Of a DNA stretch of 64,000 nt, positions 36,801 through 48,125 are shown in pieces. Both the position numbers and the translations under genes were made by a program. Under the pieces are notes generated by a model. It was given only the letters and a program-made list of their open reading frames with translations, ran no database searches and was not told where the DNA came from. The stretch comes from Dermatemys mawii (taxonomy: Eukaryota > Chordata > Testudines > Dermatemydidae): NCBI GenBank assembly GCA_007922305.1, contig ML677335.1, positions 19,378,246 through 19,442,245 on the forward strand. The letters run 5' to 3'. The first letter of the stretch is position 1, and each line of letters opens with the position of its first letter.

Positions 36801-38744
36801 CTTTTCAAAGTGGATTTCCACAGTACCTCTGCTTAATATTCTTTTCTCGCTAGAGAAACATCATTAGTTTAAATGGCATTTTAACTAATAAAAGACTGTG
36901 ACAAGCAAAGTGCTGTCACTTGCACTAACATGTATGTCCTCTTCTATAAACAGAAGTATAAATGGAAAAGATAAAACTAAATTTCTAAAGGAAAACATTT
37001 TTCAAAGCATCTGTGATGCAGCTCAATGATACTCTTCCATCAATTTCATTCTCAGGTTATCATTTTCAGTTGAAGGAAAGAGAAAGCATCCAAAAGGGCC
37101 TAAAACAATTAGAAATCGGGCAGAAAATAACAAAATTAGATTTAATTTGGAGAAAAAAATAAAAAATGCCAGTTACCTACACGTATGCACTCTTACTGCA
37201 CACTTGTGCATAGGGCTTTATACATGAATTTACTGATGGATTTAGATGGCTACTTGACATGATAGTTAACATCCATCTAATCTTTGCAATAAATGTAAGT
37301 AAAAAAATCATCCCCAGCCCTCTGCACTTCATCACATGACAAGCTATATCATAAAACAATTATTTTTCTATAAGAATATGAATGTGATTAATTCATAGGG
37401 AAATACCTGAACTGTGAGTAAAATTATGATGATATTGTAAAAAGGACACAGTGATTTTACTGGAATTAATGGATGATACTTTACTTCATCACACATAATT
37501 CGAAAATAATCAAACAGTAACAAAGGAATGTTTAGTTAACATTACTAAGCACGCACACAAAAAATAGAAATGGTCTGAAATGAGAGTTCTGTCAGCCACA
37601 ATGTAAGAATAAGGTTAACCAGAGGAGAGACAAATGCATTACAGACTCCATTAGGTCTATCATCATCAAACTGTTCTGTTGGCTTCATGATAGAGTCATT
37701 AATAACAAATGTAGACCAGCCACTTCCAAAGATGTTAAGTCACTGATATTTAGTCTATCAAACTACCTTTTCTGAAAACATGTTTTCACCTTTATGGCCC
37801 AAACTTCTGAATTGTTACCCAGACAGAGCCTTATAAATGCTGGTGAATTCAGCACAAAACCTGTCCATATAATTATCTGGAATTTTATTTATTTATCTGA
37901 ATGCACTTGGGCAAGCAAAGTGTTAGACACAAGAGTGGCAGAAATCAAAATACTTGCGTAAACCAACACAAATGTATTTGGGAGAGAATTAACACTGTAA
38001 GAGTTTTCACAGACATTTTGAAAAGCTCTATTATTTATAGAATGGATTTGTCAAACAAGAATGTTTGTTGATAATCTGCCTACATAAAACAAATATTATT
38101 TTTCATAAAATTCATAAAGGTTAAATTGTCAAACCAAGGAACAGAAACAATATGAATGTGACTTAAGTGACCAACACACATCACAAGTAATGAATAACAA
38201 ATACAGGAACTCCTCACTTAAAGTCGTCCCGGTTAATGTTGTTTTGTTGTTACACTGCTGGTCAATTAGGGAACACGCTTCTTTAAAGTTGTGCAATGCT
38301 CTCTTCTAATGTCGTTTTGCAGCCGCTTGCTTTGTCCACTGCTTGCAGGAACAGCAGCCCATTACAGATAGCTGGTGGGTGGGTGGAACTGGAGTGGACC
38401 TGCAACCCTCCATCAGCTCCCCACTCCCCTAAGTTCCCTGTGCAGCAGCTGCCCAGCAGGCTATCAATTGCCGGCAGTTCAGCTGTCCCTCCTCCCACTG
38501 CCATGTGTTGCTCCTGCCTCTGCCTTGGAGCTGCTCCCCGAGACTCCTGCTTGCTGTGGGAGGGGAAGAGGGGGATTAATTTCAGGGTGTCCCCCTTCCC
38601 CCTGCTCCTGCACCATGCTTACCCCATTTTCCATAGAGCAGGAGGGACACACGAAGGAGGGAGCTGGCTGGCAGCAGCTAGTCTCTGCAAGCTGATCTAA
38701 TTAACAAAGCAGTGTACTTAAGAGTCGACATACTTAAAGGGGAA

Positions 38745-38778
<34 letters not shown>

Positions 38779-38790
38779 GGTGTGTGTGTC
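38745..38790. repeat. (TC)n(AC)n(GT)n microsatellite
   Basis: Eight TC, nine to ten AC, then five GT units. The AC and GT blocks are mutually complementary. Confidence 0.95.
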
Positions 38791-38909
38791 TCTGTCTCCT
38801 TTCCTGTTGCCTTGTAAAGTGTGAGAGTTAGCCCATGAAGGCTCAGCTAATTGTGGGAAATATCCCATCCTCTGACTTCTCCACCTCATCAAATCTTCAC
38901 AATCATCAT

Positions 38910-39032
38910 TAGGGTGACCAGATGTCCCGATTTTACAGGGACAGTCCCAATTTGGGGGGCTTTTTCTTATACGGGCTCCTATTACTCCCCACCTCCATCC
39001 TGATTTTTCACACTTGCTGTCTGGTAACCCTA
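38910..39032. mobile_element. hAT-like MITE nested in the Tigger-like element
   Basis: Starts TAGGGTGACCAGATGTCCCG and ends CTGTCTGGTAACCCTA, with imperfect inverted ends TAGGGT(G/T)ACCAGA. ATCATCAT occurs on both sides (38902-38909, 39033-39040), consistent with an 8-bp hAT target duplication, though this target is itself an ATC repeat. I recognise the family as abundant in turtles. Confidence 0.8.
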
Positions 39033-39447
39033 ATCATCATCACTGTGTACCAGTATCAAATTGTTTGTTTAAAACTTATACTGTGTGTATATATGTGTGT
39101 ATATATAGTCTTTTGTCTGGTGAAAAAAAATTCCCTGGAACCTAACCCCATAATTTACATTAATTCTTAGGGAAATTGGATTCGCTTAACATGGTTTCAC
39201 TTAAAGTCGTATTTTTCAGGAACATAACTATAACATTAAGTGAAGAGTTCCTGTACTGATCAGTTCATAACCAAACTATAGGGTAAAATTATTTGCACAA
39301 ACTATTTGCTGAACAATTTTGAATAACAAACAGAAGAATAAACATTTTGATCTGTTTCCACAAAGTTCATTAAAAAAAAGAAAAAGGGCAAAGTTCATTT
39401 GATAAAATGATCACAATGAATAATTTGAAGTTAATTCCTTAATTTGT

Positions 39448-39620
39448 AGATTATAAAGCCAAAAGGGATCATCTAGTCTGATTCACATGGTAGTCCCAAA
39501 GTAATCAATAAGACTGCTCATGAAAACAAGCACACTCATATGAGTATGGATTAATGGCATCCAGCCTCAAACTGTATCCAATTAAATCCTCTGGAAAGGA
39601 AAAGAAAACTTTTACAAGCA
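39448..39620 (-). repeat. Probable old CR1 3' fragment
   Basis: GTAGATTATAAAGCCAAAAG then GGATCATCTAGTCTGATTCA resembles the reversed terminus of a turtle CR1 subfamily. The rest is diverged and the boundaries are approximate. Confidence 0.5.
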
Positions 39621-40435
39621 TCTCAAAAAGGTAAAAGCCAGAATCAATGACTGTAGCCTTTTGTGTTGCACCATATAGTGGATGTAATCAATTCTTTAAA
39701 AACTTGAGGTTTAGAAATAGGGGAATATTTATCAATTTATCAGTTTCTATTTTAAATACACTTCTTAGGAATAGAGAGTCTGGAAAAAAGTATTAAGAGA
39801 AAAGTGAACTATTAAATAAGTGGGTCTAGAGAATAGGTGAATAGTTGAAGCTTATTAATTTTTTTAACAGCTTGATTTTTTTTCTTTCTTTCTTTCCTTT
39901 TTTGGCACTTGCTGCCTAAATCAGTCAAATGGATGGAGAATAGAGAATAATGGAAATAATTTTAGCCATAGTTTTATCACAGTCCACTAAAGTTATTTAA
40001 CTGTTCTAAAGTGAACTTTACACTTTTAGCCTTCTCAAATAATGATTAATGAACAAAGGCTTTAAGAAATGTTCATCTGTCTGTTCTATTCAAGTTCTTA
40101 TACTATGCCCATCACCGTGGTATCATACCACCTACTGGGACATTGCTGTAGTGATATGAAAAAGAGCAATTTGAAGTACATATTTAAACTTTTCATTTTC
40201 CTATCACTTCAGACATTAAATTATCAAAATAAAGAAAATACTGAGGAAAAATAAATCATATTTTAAAATTAGAGAGATTAAAATTGAGAAAGCAAAATGT
40301 TTGAGAAAATGTGCCAATAAGACACCATTACAGTGAAAAGTCAGTTTCCTCCTTTAATCCCCCAAAGGTAATGTGTGTCACTTATTCTTTGTAAAATAGG
40401 TTGAGTGTATTGTTTAGAATGAAGTCAGGCTCTAA

Positions 40436-40482
40436 TATCCACAAAAACGAAGAGTCCAGTGGCACGAAAGCTTATACCCAAA
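40436..40482. repeat. Rearranged fragment of the GTGGCACC repeat family
   Basis: TATCCACAAAAACGAAGAG then TCCAGTGGCAC matches the start of the element at 63867. It is followed directly by GAAAGCTTATACCCAAA, the reverse complement of that element's middle part. So the fragment is internally inverted. Confidence 0.6.
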
Positions 40483-40542
40483 CAGCCTGGCCCTGCCCCC
40501 ATCCAGCCCCTCCCACTTCCTACTCCCTGATTGCCCCCCTCA

Positions 40543-40637
40543 GTCTACACAGCAAAGAAGAAACCACAGCTGGCCCATGCCATCCAACTCAGGCTTGCAG
40601 AGCTCAGGCTGCGGGGCTGTTTCATTGCTGTGTAGAC
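40543..40637. mobile_element. Short MITE-like element with 13-bp inverted ends
   Basis: GTCTACACAGCAA (40543-40555) and TTGCTGTGTAGAC (40625-40637) are exact reverse complements around a 69-bp GC-rich centre. The sequence resembles a short repeat frequent in turtles. No target duplication was established. Confidence 0.6.
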
Positions 40638-42120
40638 ATCCAGGCTTGGGCTGGAGCCCAGACTCTAGTACTCTGTGGAATTCAGAGAGCAGGAACATTA
40701 CCCTGCATGGGAACTGAGGAAATTCTCCTGCAGCAGAAATAGTGGGGAGACAAAGTGCTAAGAAGCTCTTCAGTGAGCCAGGGGAAGAAGTTTGGATGGA
40801 GATGAGCTGATATACCAGAGCCCAGAAAATGGCTGCAGCCAGGGCCCAAGGCAAGGTAAGGTAGGAAGCAGACTAGGGAGACAACAAACAGTGTGCATAG
40901 TCAGGCCTTGACTGCCTACATAAGATGGGAAATCTGTGGAAAGGGAGGGCCTGGATTCCCCTATTGGCCCTCCAAGGAGGGTGGAGTGGAATCAGTCCCT
41001 ACTCCCCCTTCAAGTGCTAGGACTACTGAAATACTCTGATACCAGAGGTAATGACTAGTGAGTCCAGACTCAGACAAGGAGTCCAACCTGAAGTTGAAGG
41101 GCTATTTCTTGCTGGACTACCGGTTTACCCCAAGATTAGGACTTAATGTGACTTGTCTGAAGGGCTGAGCCACAAGAAGCAGACCAGCACAGGGTCTGAA
41201 ATGGCTGTCAGCAGGGGACACACCTAAAACAAAATATAATAGAATCTTCATGAAATCTAGCACCATATGGGCAAAGGGTTCCACTGAGTATTTTTCAGAC
41301 CAGGTGGATGTGTTTGTCTCTATGTGAAAAAGACATGCTGGGGTGCAGACACAGAAACAGAGAGCCAGAGGCAAAGCAGGAAATCCAACCAGCAGTCTAT
41401 AAGCAGCATATGATCCTGGGAAAAGAAAAGAAAAAAAAAAGCTAGAGAGAGCACCTTTTGGTCTGGTGTTGGCTAAAGAATCTCGGGGCTGTTAGGTAAG
41501 TAACTGTTCTTTTGTTTATAGTTTCTCCTGCATTGTACATTCCTTGCAAATAAGATTGAATCAAAGAAAAGAACAGATTTCAGGTTCAGTTTCTTCTCCC
41601 AACTGGAACAGGGTGTCCAACTTTGATAAGCCACTTGGGTCAATAAGGGACAACAACATGTTAAAGAATATGTGCTGAACTTGCAACCTTTTGCAGGCTG
41701 GGAAAGTTGCTTCCTCTTATAAAAGAGGTTTCATGGTTTTACATATTATTAACATAGTACAGATTTTTAGACTGACACTGACACAGAATTGTAACTTTCC
41801 TCAGGTTTGAAGAATAGCTTACCTAGCTCAGCAGCAGCCATTTCAAAGTAACTGGATTGTATCATTGCTCTTGATTAAAATATGTTCCCATGAAGCATCC
41901 AGACTACCATTTCTGTAGAGATATTTTTGTAAATATGCTTAATGGGTGATCCTCAATTTATTAAAAACTGCAGTGTCAAAATGTTTTTAATACAACCTGT
42001 TTTTTAATTGGTTGTTCTCAGATTTTAGTCAGTATTTATCACTGTCAATAACCTGCAGTTTTACTGCTGGGAAATTTATGGGTATAATGTTAAGAAAGAA
42101 TGTCCATCCTTCAGCAAGAA

Positions 42121-42254
42121 TCAGAGGGTAGCTGTGTTAGTCTGGAATTGCAGAAGTGACAAAGAGTCCTGTGGCACCTTAAGTTTTTAAACTTTTAGTT
42201 AGTTTTTAACCTTTTAGTTAGTCTTTAAGGTGCCACAGGACTCTTTGTCACTTC
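42121..42254. repeat. Foldback derivative of the GTGGCACC repeat family
   Basis: The head TCAGAGGGTAGCTGTGTTAG then TCTGGAATTGCAG is the usual start of this sauropsid repeat. The segment 42153-42182 is an exact reverse complement of 42225-42254 (30 of 30). The 42-nt centre contains CTTTTAGTTAGT twice. Confidence 0.85.
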
Positions 42255-43435
42255 ATACTTCAGCAATGATTCAGAATGGATTCCATCTAGCGGTCTTGAC
42301 ACAAATATTCTACTTTAGCTACATAATAAGTATTGGGATACATTCATAATCCAGAATGAAGCAGTTCAGGTTAAAATAGCATTCACAATTTAGCCAATTT
42401 TCCACTATACCTTTTCTATTATTGCTATGAGTTTTGTTATGAAAATTTGAGATTGAGACAAAAGAAAGGTTTGTTACTATCAAATTGCCCAGATAATTTG
42501 TATCCTGTGTTATACTGATCTTTATAGAATACTACACTTTAATGAGTACTTTCAGGAGGAAGTTTTCTGTAGATTTTTTTCCTAAAAGTTTTGAAATCTT
42601 GGACTCAAGCAAGGGCCACTCCTTCAGTCTTTACACAGTCTAGCTCAAAATGAACTGTTATGAATAGTTATATTTTAAGAATGTGTTTCAGCTACAGATT
42701 CAACACTCATACCACTTATTAGAATATATTTTCCCACTATTTTGAGCAAGTATCACTAAAGAAATTACAAGAAGATCATACAGAAGGATAATGAACATTT
42801 AAAGCCCCTTCTTCTCATGAATTATACATAATTCAATAAATGCATTTGTGATAGCATATTTAAATTTCAACAAGAGGAGATATAATTGCTACTTGTTCTG
42901 TGAAAATGTAATTCACAGGCATGGTCTTATAAATTGTAAATCTTTCTTCTGCCATGTTCATATATATACTTCAGTTGTACTTCATAATTAAAAAGAAACA
43001 ACCCTGCATATTATGCCTCTATATTTGCTGAAAAATGTCACTGTTGCAACGTGGGAGAGAAATCTCTGTAACCTGGTAAACTTTAGTCAAACTTAATTTG
43101 TATGTGAACATACATCAGTTTTCTTCAACAGTTCTGTGTAAAATGAAACTGGGAAACGTTGGCTTATTCCTGGTTCTATATGTCAGAGCAATGGTACAAT
43201 TCTTTTCATATATGCTGCTAGAAAAAAACACTCTTTTCCTGAAACTTAGCAGGGGGAGAACTCACCCCCTTTCATTGCTTTTAATACAAATTTCATTTTC
43301 TGCCTTTATTTTCTCTCTCCTTTATAGAGCTTCTGCTTCTCCAAACATCCTATCCCTTTTACAGCAACCAAAACCATTGTCAATTGACTTTACAGTGGCA
43401 GTATAATAAAGTACAATAAATGTCATTATAGTAAC

Positions 43436-43720
43436 CAATGGTATGACCTCATTTAGAATACTACGCTCAGTTTTGATCTCCCCATCTTAAGGATACAGCA
43501 GAAATAGAGATTGCTGACAATCATTGAGACATGGGAAAACACTCATATGAAATGCTATCGGGGGAAAAAAAGGCAGTATACTTAGAGAGGAGAAGAATAA
43601 AAGGTGTCACAATAAAAATATACAAAACAACAAATGGTATATAACACAATTAAAATATGGAACTCATTCCCACAAGGTATCATAGTGGCCAATAACTTGC
43701 TATGATTTTTAAAAGAATGT
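43436..43720 (+). repeat. L3/CR1-like LINE fragment
   Basis: TTTAGAATACTACGCTCAGT then TTTGATCTCCCCATCTTAAG resembles the LEYC-Q-W block. GGAACTCATTCCCACAAGGT resembles the WN-LP block. Decay is heavy and no ORF remains. Confidence 0.5.
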
Positions 43721-43963
43721 GTATGGATACCAAGACAGTTCAAAATTATAATAAATATATTAAAAATAAACACAATCACCACACACGCCAAGAATGTAAG
43801 CCTTAAAATTTCAGGGCATAAGCCAACTTCTTACTATTGGGGTTTGAAATAACCGTGGTCAGAAAATGCAGATTTGTGAAAACCAAAACGGTCACAGAAC
43901 TGTATTGATTTCCATTACATTTCTCAGGGAGGAGGAGGGAGAGTTCACCCCAGAACAGCCAAA

Positions 43964-44420
43964 AGCCCAGTGGCTATGGCACTCTCGTCTGATGTAGGAG
44001 ATGTAGATTCAAGTCCCTAGTCAATTCAGATTACAGTTTGAACCTGGGTTCTTCCATAGGCTAGGCTATGGGCCCTAAGCACCTACCTATTAAGTAATTC
44101 TGTGGTGGGTCTCTTTGGTTTTCAGACCGGAATTGCTGCTTGAATTGGGAAATCTTCTCAAGGAAGGGATATTCTGCCTGACTGGAGCAGAGACTTGAGT
44201 CTGGGTCTTCCACATCCTACGTGAGTATGCTGACCACTAGGCTAGAGAGTTAATCTCTCTCGATGAATATCTAACTATTTATTCAAAGTGGAACTGCTGT
44301 AACAGAATGGACTGAGAGAGAGACAGAGCTGATAAGGGCATTCCGAATCAGGCAGAACAGGGTCTAGAATCTGGGTCTCCCACATCATAGGTAAGCGCAC
44401 AAACCACTCACCTATTGAGT
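43964..44420. repeat. tRNA-related SINE-like segments in both orientations
   Basis: Head 1 (+): A-box-like AGCCCAGTGGCTATGGCACT at 43964 with B-box-like GATTCAAGTCC at 44006. Head 2 (-): TAGCCTAGTGGTCAGCATAC starting at 44245 with GACTCAAGTCTC ending at 44191. Head 3 (-): GAGTGGTTTGTGCGC with AGATTCTAGACCC, within 44355-44420. The internal polymerase III promoter spacing resembles that of a tRNA. None folds as an intact tRNA. Confidence 0.6.
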
Positions 44421-44869
44421 ATTTCTGGGGTAGTCTGACTCATTTTTGGTGGAAAAGGTCTTGGTTTTGTTCTGCATGAGAATGGGATCAAATGTTGAAA
44501 CCTCAATCTTCCCCAAAAATGAAATTCTTGTTTTCAAGCTATCCTTACTTCAGGCCACCTAACCAATATTCAGGACTGATCGTCTTCAGTTAAAACCCTA
44601 CAGTTCAGGCTGCCTCTGAATCCTCTTACTCTCCTCCCATACAGGGGAAATGAGGATGCACATGATAGGTACTTCAGCATTAGAAGAATTCAGTCTCTCC
44701 TTCCTTACTCCAAGCTAATAGGGTCTACTAGTTCTCTCTCTGGTCTCATATTTAGCTTTGGGAGCTGCTCTCTTTGAGGCTCTCACTTGCACTGGATGCC
44801 AGCAACAAATTTCAACTAAATTACAAACTCAATTATAACTTTTAAATGGCACCTATGCTTTATTTACTT

Positions 44870-45005
44870 AAAACTAGTGTCTGGCATGCTGCAAGCAAGG
44901 TGCAAAAACACACCGGATCCCTTTGTCAATCCTGCTCTGAAGGAAAAATTCCTTCTTAACTCCAAAATCTGAAAATTGTCAGGCCCACAGCATCTTGGAA
45001 ATGCA
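44870..45005 (-). repeat. Possible CR1-like fragment
   Basis: GGAAAAATTCCTTCTTAACT then CCAAAATCTG resembles the reversed 3' region of an old CR1 subfamily (compare 7910-7950). Weak match. Confidence 0.35.
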
Positions 45006-46573
45006 GTTGAAACTATAACTCCATTATAGGGCAGGGCCACAACTGCATCAGGATGGGTTTACATACAGGAAGTGCAATGCACAGACACAGTCTACAGCAG
45101 AGAGGGGTAATGAATTCTCCACTCTTCCTCTGCCTCTCTTCTCCTTTCTTTCTCCATACATCCTCCAGTGCATTCTGGAGAAGGGCTGGGGGAGAAATTG
45201 CTCAAGAAGCTAACCCCACCTCCATCTTTCCTCCTATCAGAATCCAGGAGTTGCTTTTCCGTGGCCTATCAGATCAAACATTTGCTTCCTTCCCACCCAC
45301 ATTTAGACTTCACTGCAGAGTTTTAATGAACATCTGAAATGTCTCCCTCTATCACGGGAGTGTAAACATGATTTAAAAGAAGTCTGACCAAGGGTATAGA
45401 CATTGATGACACAATCATGTATATGGATTCTAAATTCCACTAAACCCTTGATAAAATTTGCATTTTCTAGCAGGGCTGGATGAAGTTTTCAGAGGTGCAA
45501 AAATCTGCAATGAGTAACTAGAAAATGTGTACACCACCTTCTCACAGAAGTTGTGTGTGTCAGATTTCAGCTAGTAATACAGAATAAAATGAAATGGAAG
45601 TTTCTAGATCAAACTTTCAGACATGGCCACACAAAAGAGGGAAAAATGTTTAAGACTTTTCAAAAAGCAAAATAAATTACATCTCATTCTTCAAAGTCCA
45701 TATCACAGAAAAATTGTATCTGATTAACCTCAAATCTCCCCCCAGCACCACTCTCCCACCCACACACCAAAAATTATATTTTGGCTAGAGACCACAACAT
45801 TTAAAAGAGCAGGCAGAAAAGAGGACGCTAGAAAAGAGGGTCATATTGGGATAATAATATAAAGTGAGAGACATTATTAACTAAAAGAGTCACTGCTGTG
45901 CCTCCATAATTTCTGATTTTCAGCAGCTCAGCATAAAAAGATAACTGATCACCAGCCAACTGATAATTATTTTCTTTGATGACAAAAAATAATATTTAAA
46001 TTAAAAATAAACTCATTAGCCTCCTGAGGGCAATGTTATATCAAAAGAAGCCACTAAAATCAACATTTTCCAACCATTTATATGCATATAATAAATATTT
46101 TCCATTGATTAGAGTTGATCTTGAAAACAATTCAGATCTGAACAACTTTAGGGAAGACAGAAACCTGCCTGGTTCTATGCCAGCTCACCTAGCAGGCTTC
46201 TGGATAGATTGGTCTTCCAGGTCCATGACTCTGGAAGAGCCCCACCTTGTATACTATTCTAGGTTCTGGGGACCCAGAGGGTTCCAGGCTTTGGCCAGCC
46301 CCACCATGCCAAGACAGATAGGGTTTTCAGGCTCCAGGCAATGAATCTAGAGCCTGTATGTCCAGAAAGTCCTGAGATATCTGGCTTTAACTAGGGTTTT
46401 CAGATTCTGTGCTGCTGGGCCCACACAAAGGAGGCTGGAAGCCCTGAGAACCTTGATTCAAGTGAGGGCTGGGCTCTCAGGATTTTCAGTCTCCCTGCCA
46501 TGGAGCTGTGAGACTGGAAACCATGGGGGCTCCCAGGGCTAGAATGCTCCAGACTTGCAGATTCTCAGAGAAC

Positions 46574-46663
46574 GATCAGCAGCTGAGTAAAATTGACATT
46601 TTTCTTGTCAGTTTTACCACAACTAATTATAAGAATGTCAATTTTAGTCAGCTGCTGCTGATC
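46574..46663. repeat. Inverted repeat hairpin, about 27-bp arms
   Basis: The left arm 46574-46600 (GATCAGCAGCTGAGTAAAAT...) pairs with the right arm 46634-46663 with one mismatch and one extra CAG triplet, leaving a 33-nt loop. It looks like a small MITE; no target duplication was confirmed. Confidence 0.75.
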
Positions 46664-47764
46664 CTGGGGAATATGTAGCACTTTGGAAACACCATGTGTC
46701 AGTGTTTCTGAAATGAAAAGTGTCTTGGAGTTCTGGTTCATAAGAAATTACAAAATATGTTGGTTTTGTTCCATTTCAGAATGAAATCAAATATCAAAAT
46801 ACTGAAATTTCTCATGCACCAGAAATCTCAAATTCTGGGTCCTCTCTACTATTGTTATCTTCTACTCTAAGGTGATTGGATGGAGTGGAAGGGGGAGGGT
46901 AACAGTGGCAACAGCGAATCCTGCTATGTGTGTAGCTGCAGTAAAAACTGATGTGTAATGGCAACCCCTGAACTGGACTGACGAAGAAGATTATTCTCAT
47001 TTCAGAATTGAGCACTCTTGGGCTGTGGCCTGTTTGTTCTCTGTATCGTTCATTTCAGTACTGAAGATATTTATATCTTTTATTTGTAAAAAATTGTCTG
47101 ATATACAAAAAAAGTTTTTTAAGACCCCTAAAAGTGGTTATCAGCAGGGGAAAGAATGGGAATATTTTGAGAAAAGCATATCTGAATATTTGTTATCAGT
47201 TTCTTTTCACATACACACTAATTTAAGAAATATAATGATAATTAATAATAATGCAAGAAAATGTTAAAAATCTTAAAGTAGTTTCTCAGTGGAACTGAAA
47301 TTTAAATAATTTCTACAACACAAGCTATCTGGATACTTTTCTAAGGTTTTTAAAAAATTGAAATTGGAAGGAACATTCATTAAATTCTACTCACAATGAT
47401 TCTGCATGTAATTCCCACTGAGATTAGGCGTGGTATTATCTAATTCATTTCATTAGTGCTTAGTAATGCATTATTTTTGTATTATATTTAACGGGGGGAA
47501 AAGGAATTCCATTTTGTCTAAATAGATACAAGAGAAGACACAGTGAAATGAGTTAATTAGTAGTGGTTTTCAGAAAGTTGGCACTTAGTGGTTAAATCCA
47601 ACAATAAGTCACACTGATCCAATTTGTGGGTTTGCTTTAGTACACCAAACATGCCCGTTTATTTTTCGGTTTCATTTTAAATAAAGAAACCTTAATGTAA
47701 TGGGTTGCATTTTTTATTTTTAACTAACAACTTTCACTGTCTTATACTTGTAATGTAGGGTTCA

Positions 47765-47845
47765 GTTTCCATTTCATTATGGGCCTGCTCTTATTGAAGT
47801 CAAAAGGAGCTTTGCCACTGACTTTGATGGGAGAAGTATACAGTT
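47765..47845. repeat. Short dispersed repeat with GAAGTCAAAAGG core
   Basis: GGGCCTGCTCTTATTGAAGT then CAAAAGGAGCTTTGCCACTG and ACTTTGATGGGAG. Same loose family as the copies near 24475 and 50120. Confidence 0.45.
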
Positions 47846-47867
47846 ATTAAGTGTACACACTTCTTGC

Positions 47868-47907
47868 TTTGCTTGGATATCCACTGATTTCCTTGGATAT
47901 CCACTGC
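47868..47907. repeat. Two-copy 20-bp tandem duplication
   Basis: TTTGCTTGGATATCCACTGA followed directly by TTTCCTTGGATATCCACTGC, then a partial TTTCCTT. Confidence 0.85.
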
Positions 47908-47944
47908 TTTCCTTCAGATCATATCAACTGGTTGCCATGGGTGA

Positions 47945-48125
47945 AGTGTTGTTGTAGCCTTGCTGGTCCCAGAATATTACAGAGACAAGGTGGTTGAGAT
48001 AATATTTTTTTATGGGACCAACTTCTGTTGGTGAAAGACAAGCTTTTGAGCTACACAGAACTAAGGTAGCTCAAAAGCTTCCCAGTTTCACCAACAGAAG
48101 TTGGTCCAATAAAAAAATATTCTCT
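47945..48125. repeat. Foldback repeat, second copy
   Basis: Head GTGTTGTTGTAGCCTTGCTG then GTCCCAGAATATTACAGAGA. The left arm about 47996-48054 pairs with the right arm about 48066-48125 (both share ACCAACTTCTGTTGGTG or its complement, and the GAGCTAC edge). It has more mismatches than the copy at 16905 but the same layout. Confidence 0.8.

Larger units (their letters stand above)
38204..39253. mobile_element. Tigger-like non-autonomous DNA transposon
   Basis: The left end is CAGGAACTCCTCACTTAAAG and the right end, reverse complemented, is CAGGAACTCTTCACTTAATG. Both are flanked by TA (38202-38203 and 39254-39255), the usual target of Tc1/mariner/pogo elements. CAG termini and a ACTTAA-rich inverted repeat suggest the Tigger branch. 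The interior is GC-rich, holds no transposase frame and is interrupted by the MITE at 38910. Confidence 0.75.

Noticed and set aside
38296..38700. 134-codon plus ORF rich in Pro, Ser and Cys
   Set aside because: Falls inside the GC-rich interior of the Tigger-like element, and a second overlapping frame is equally open.
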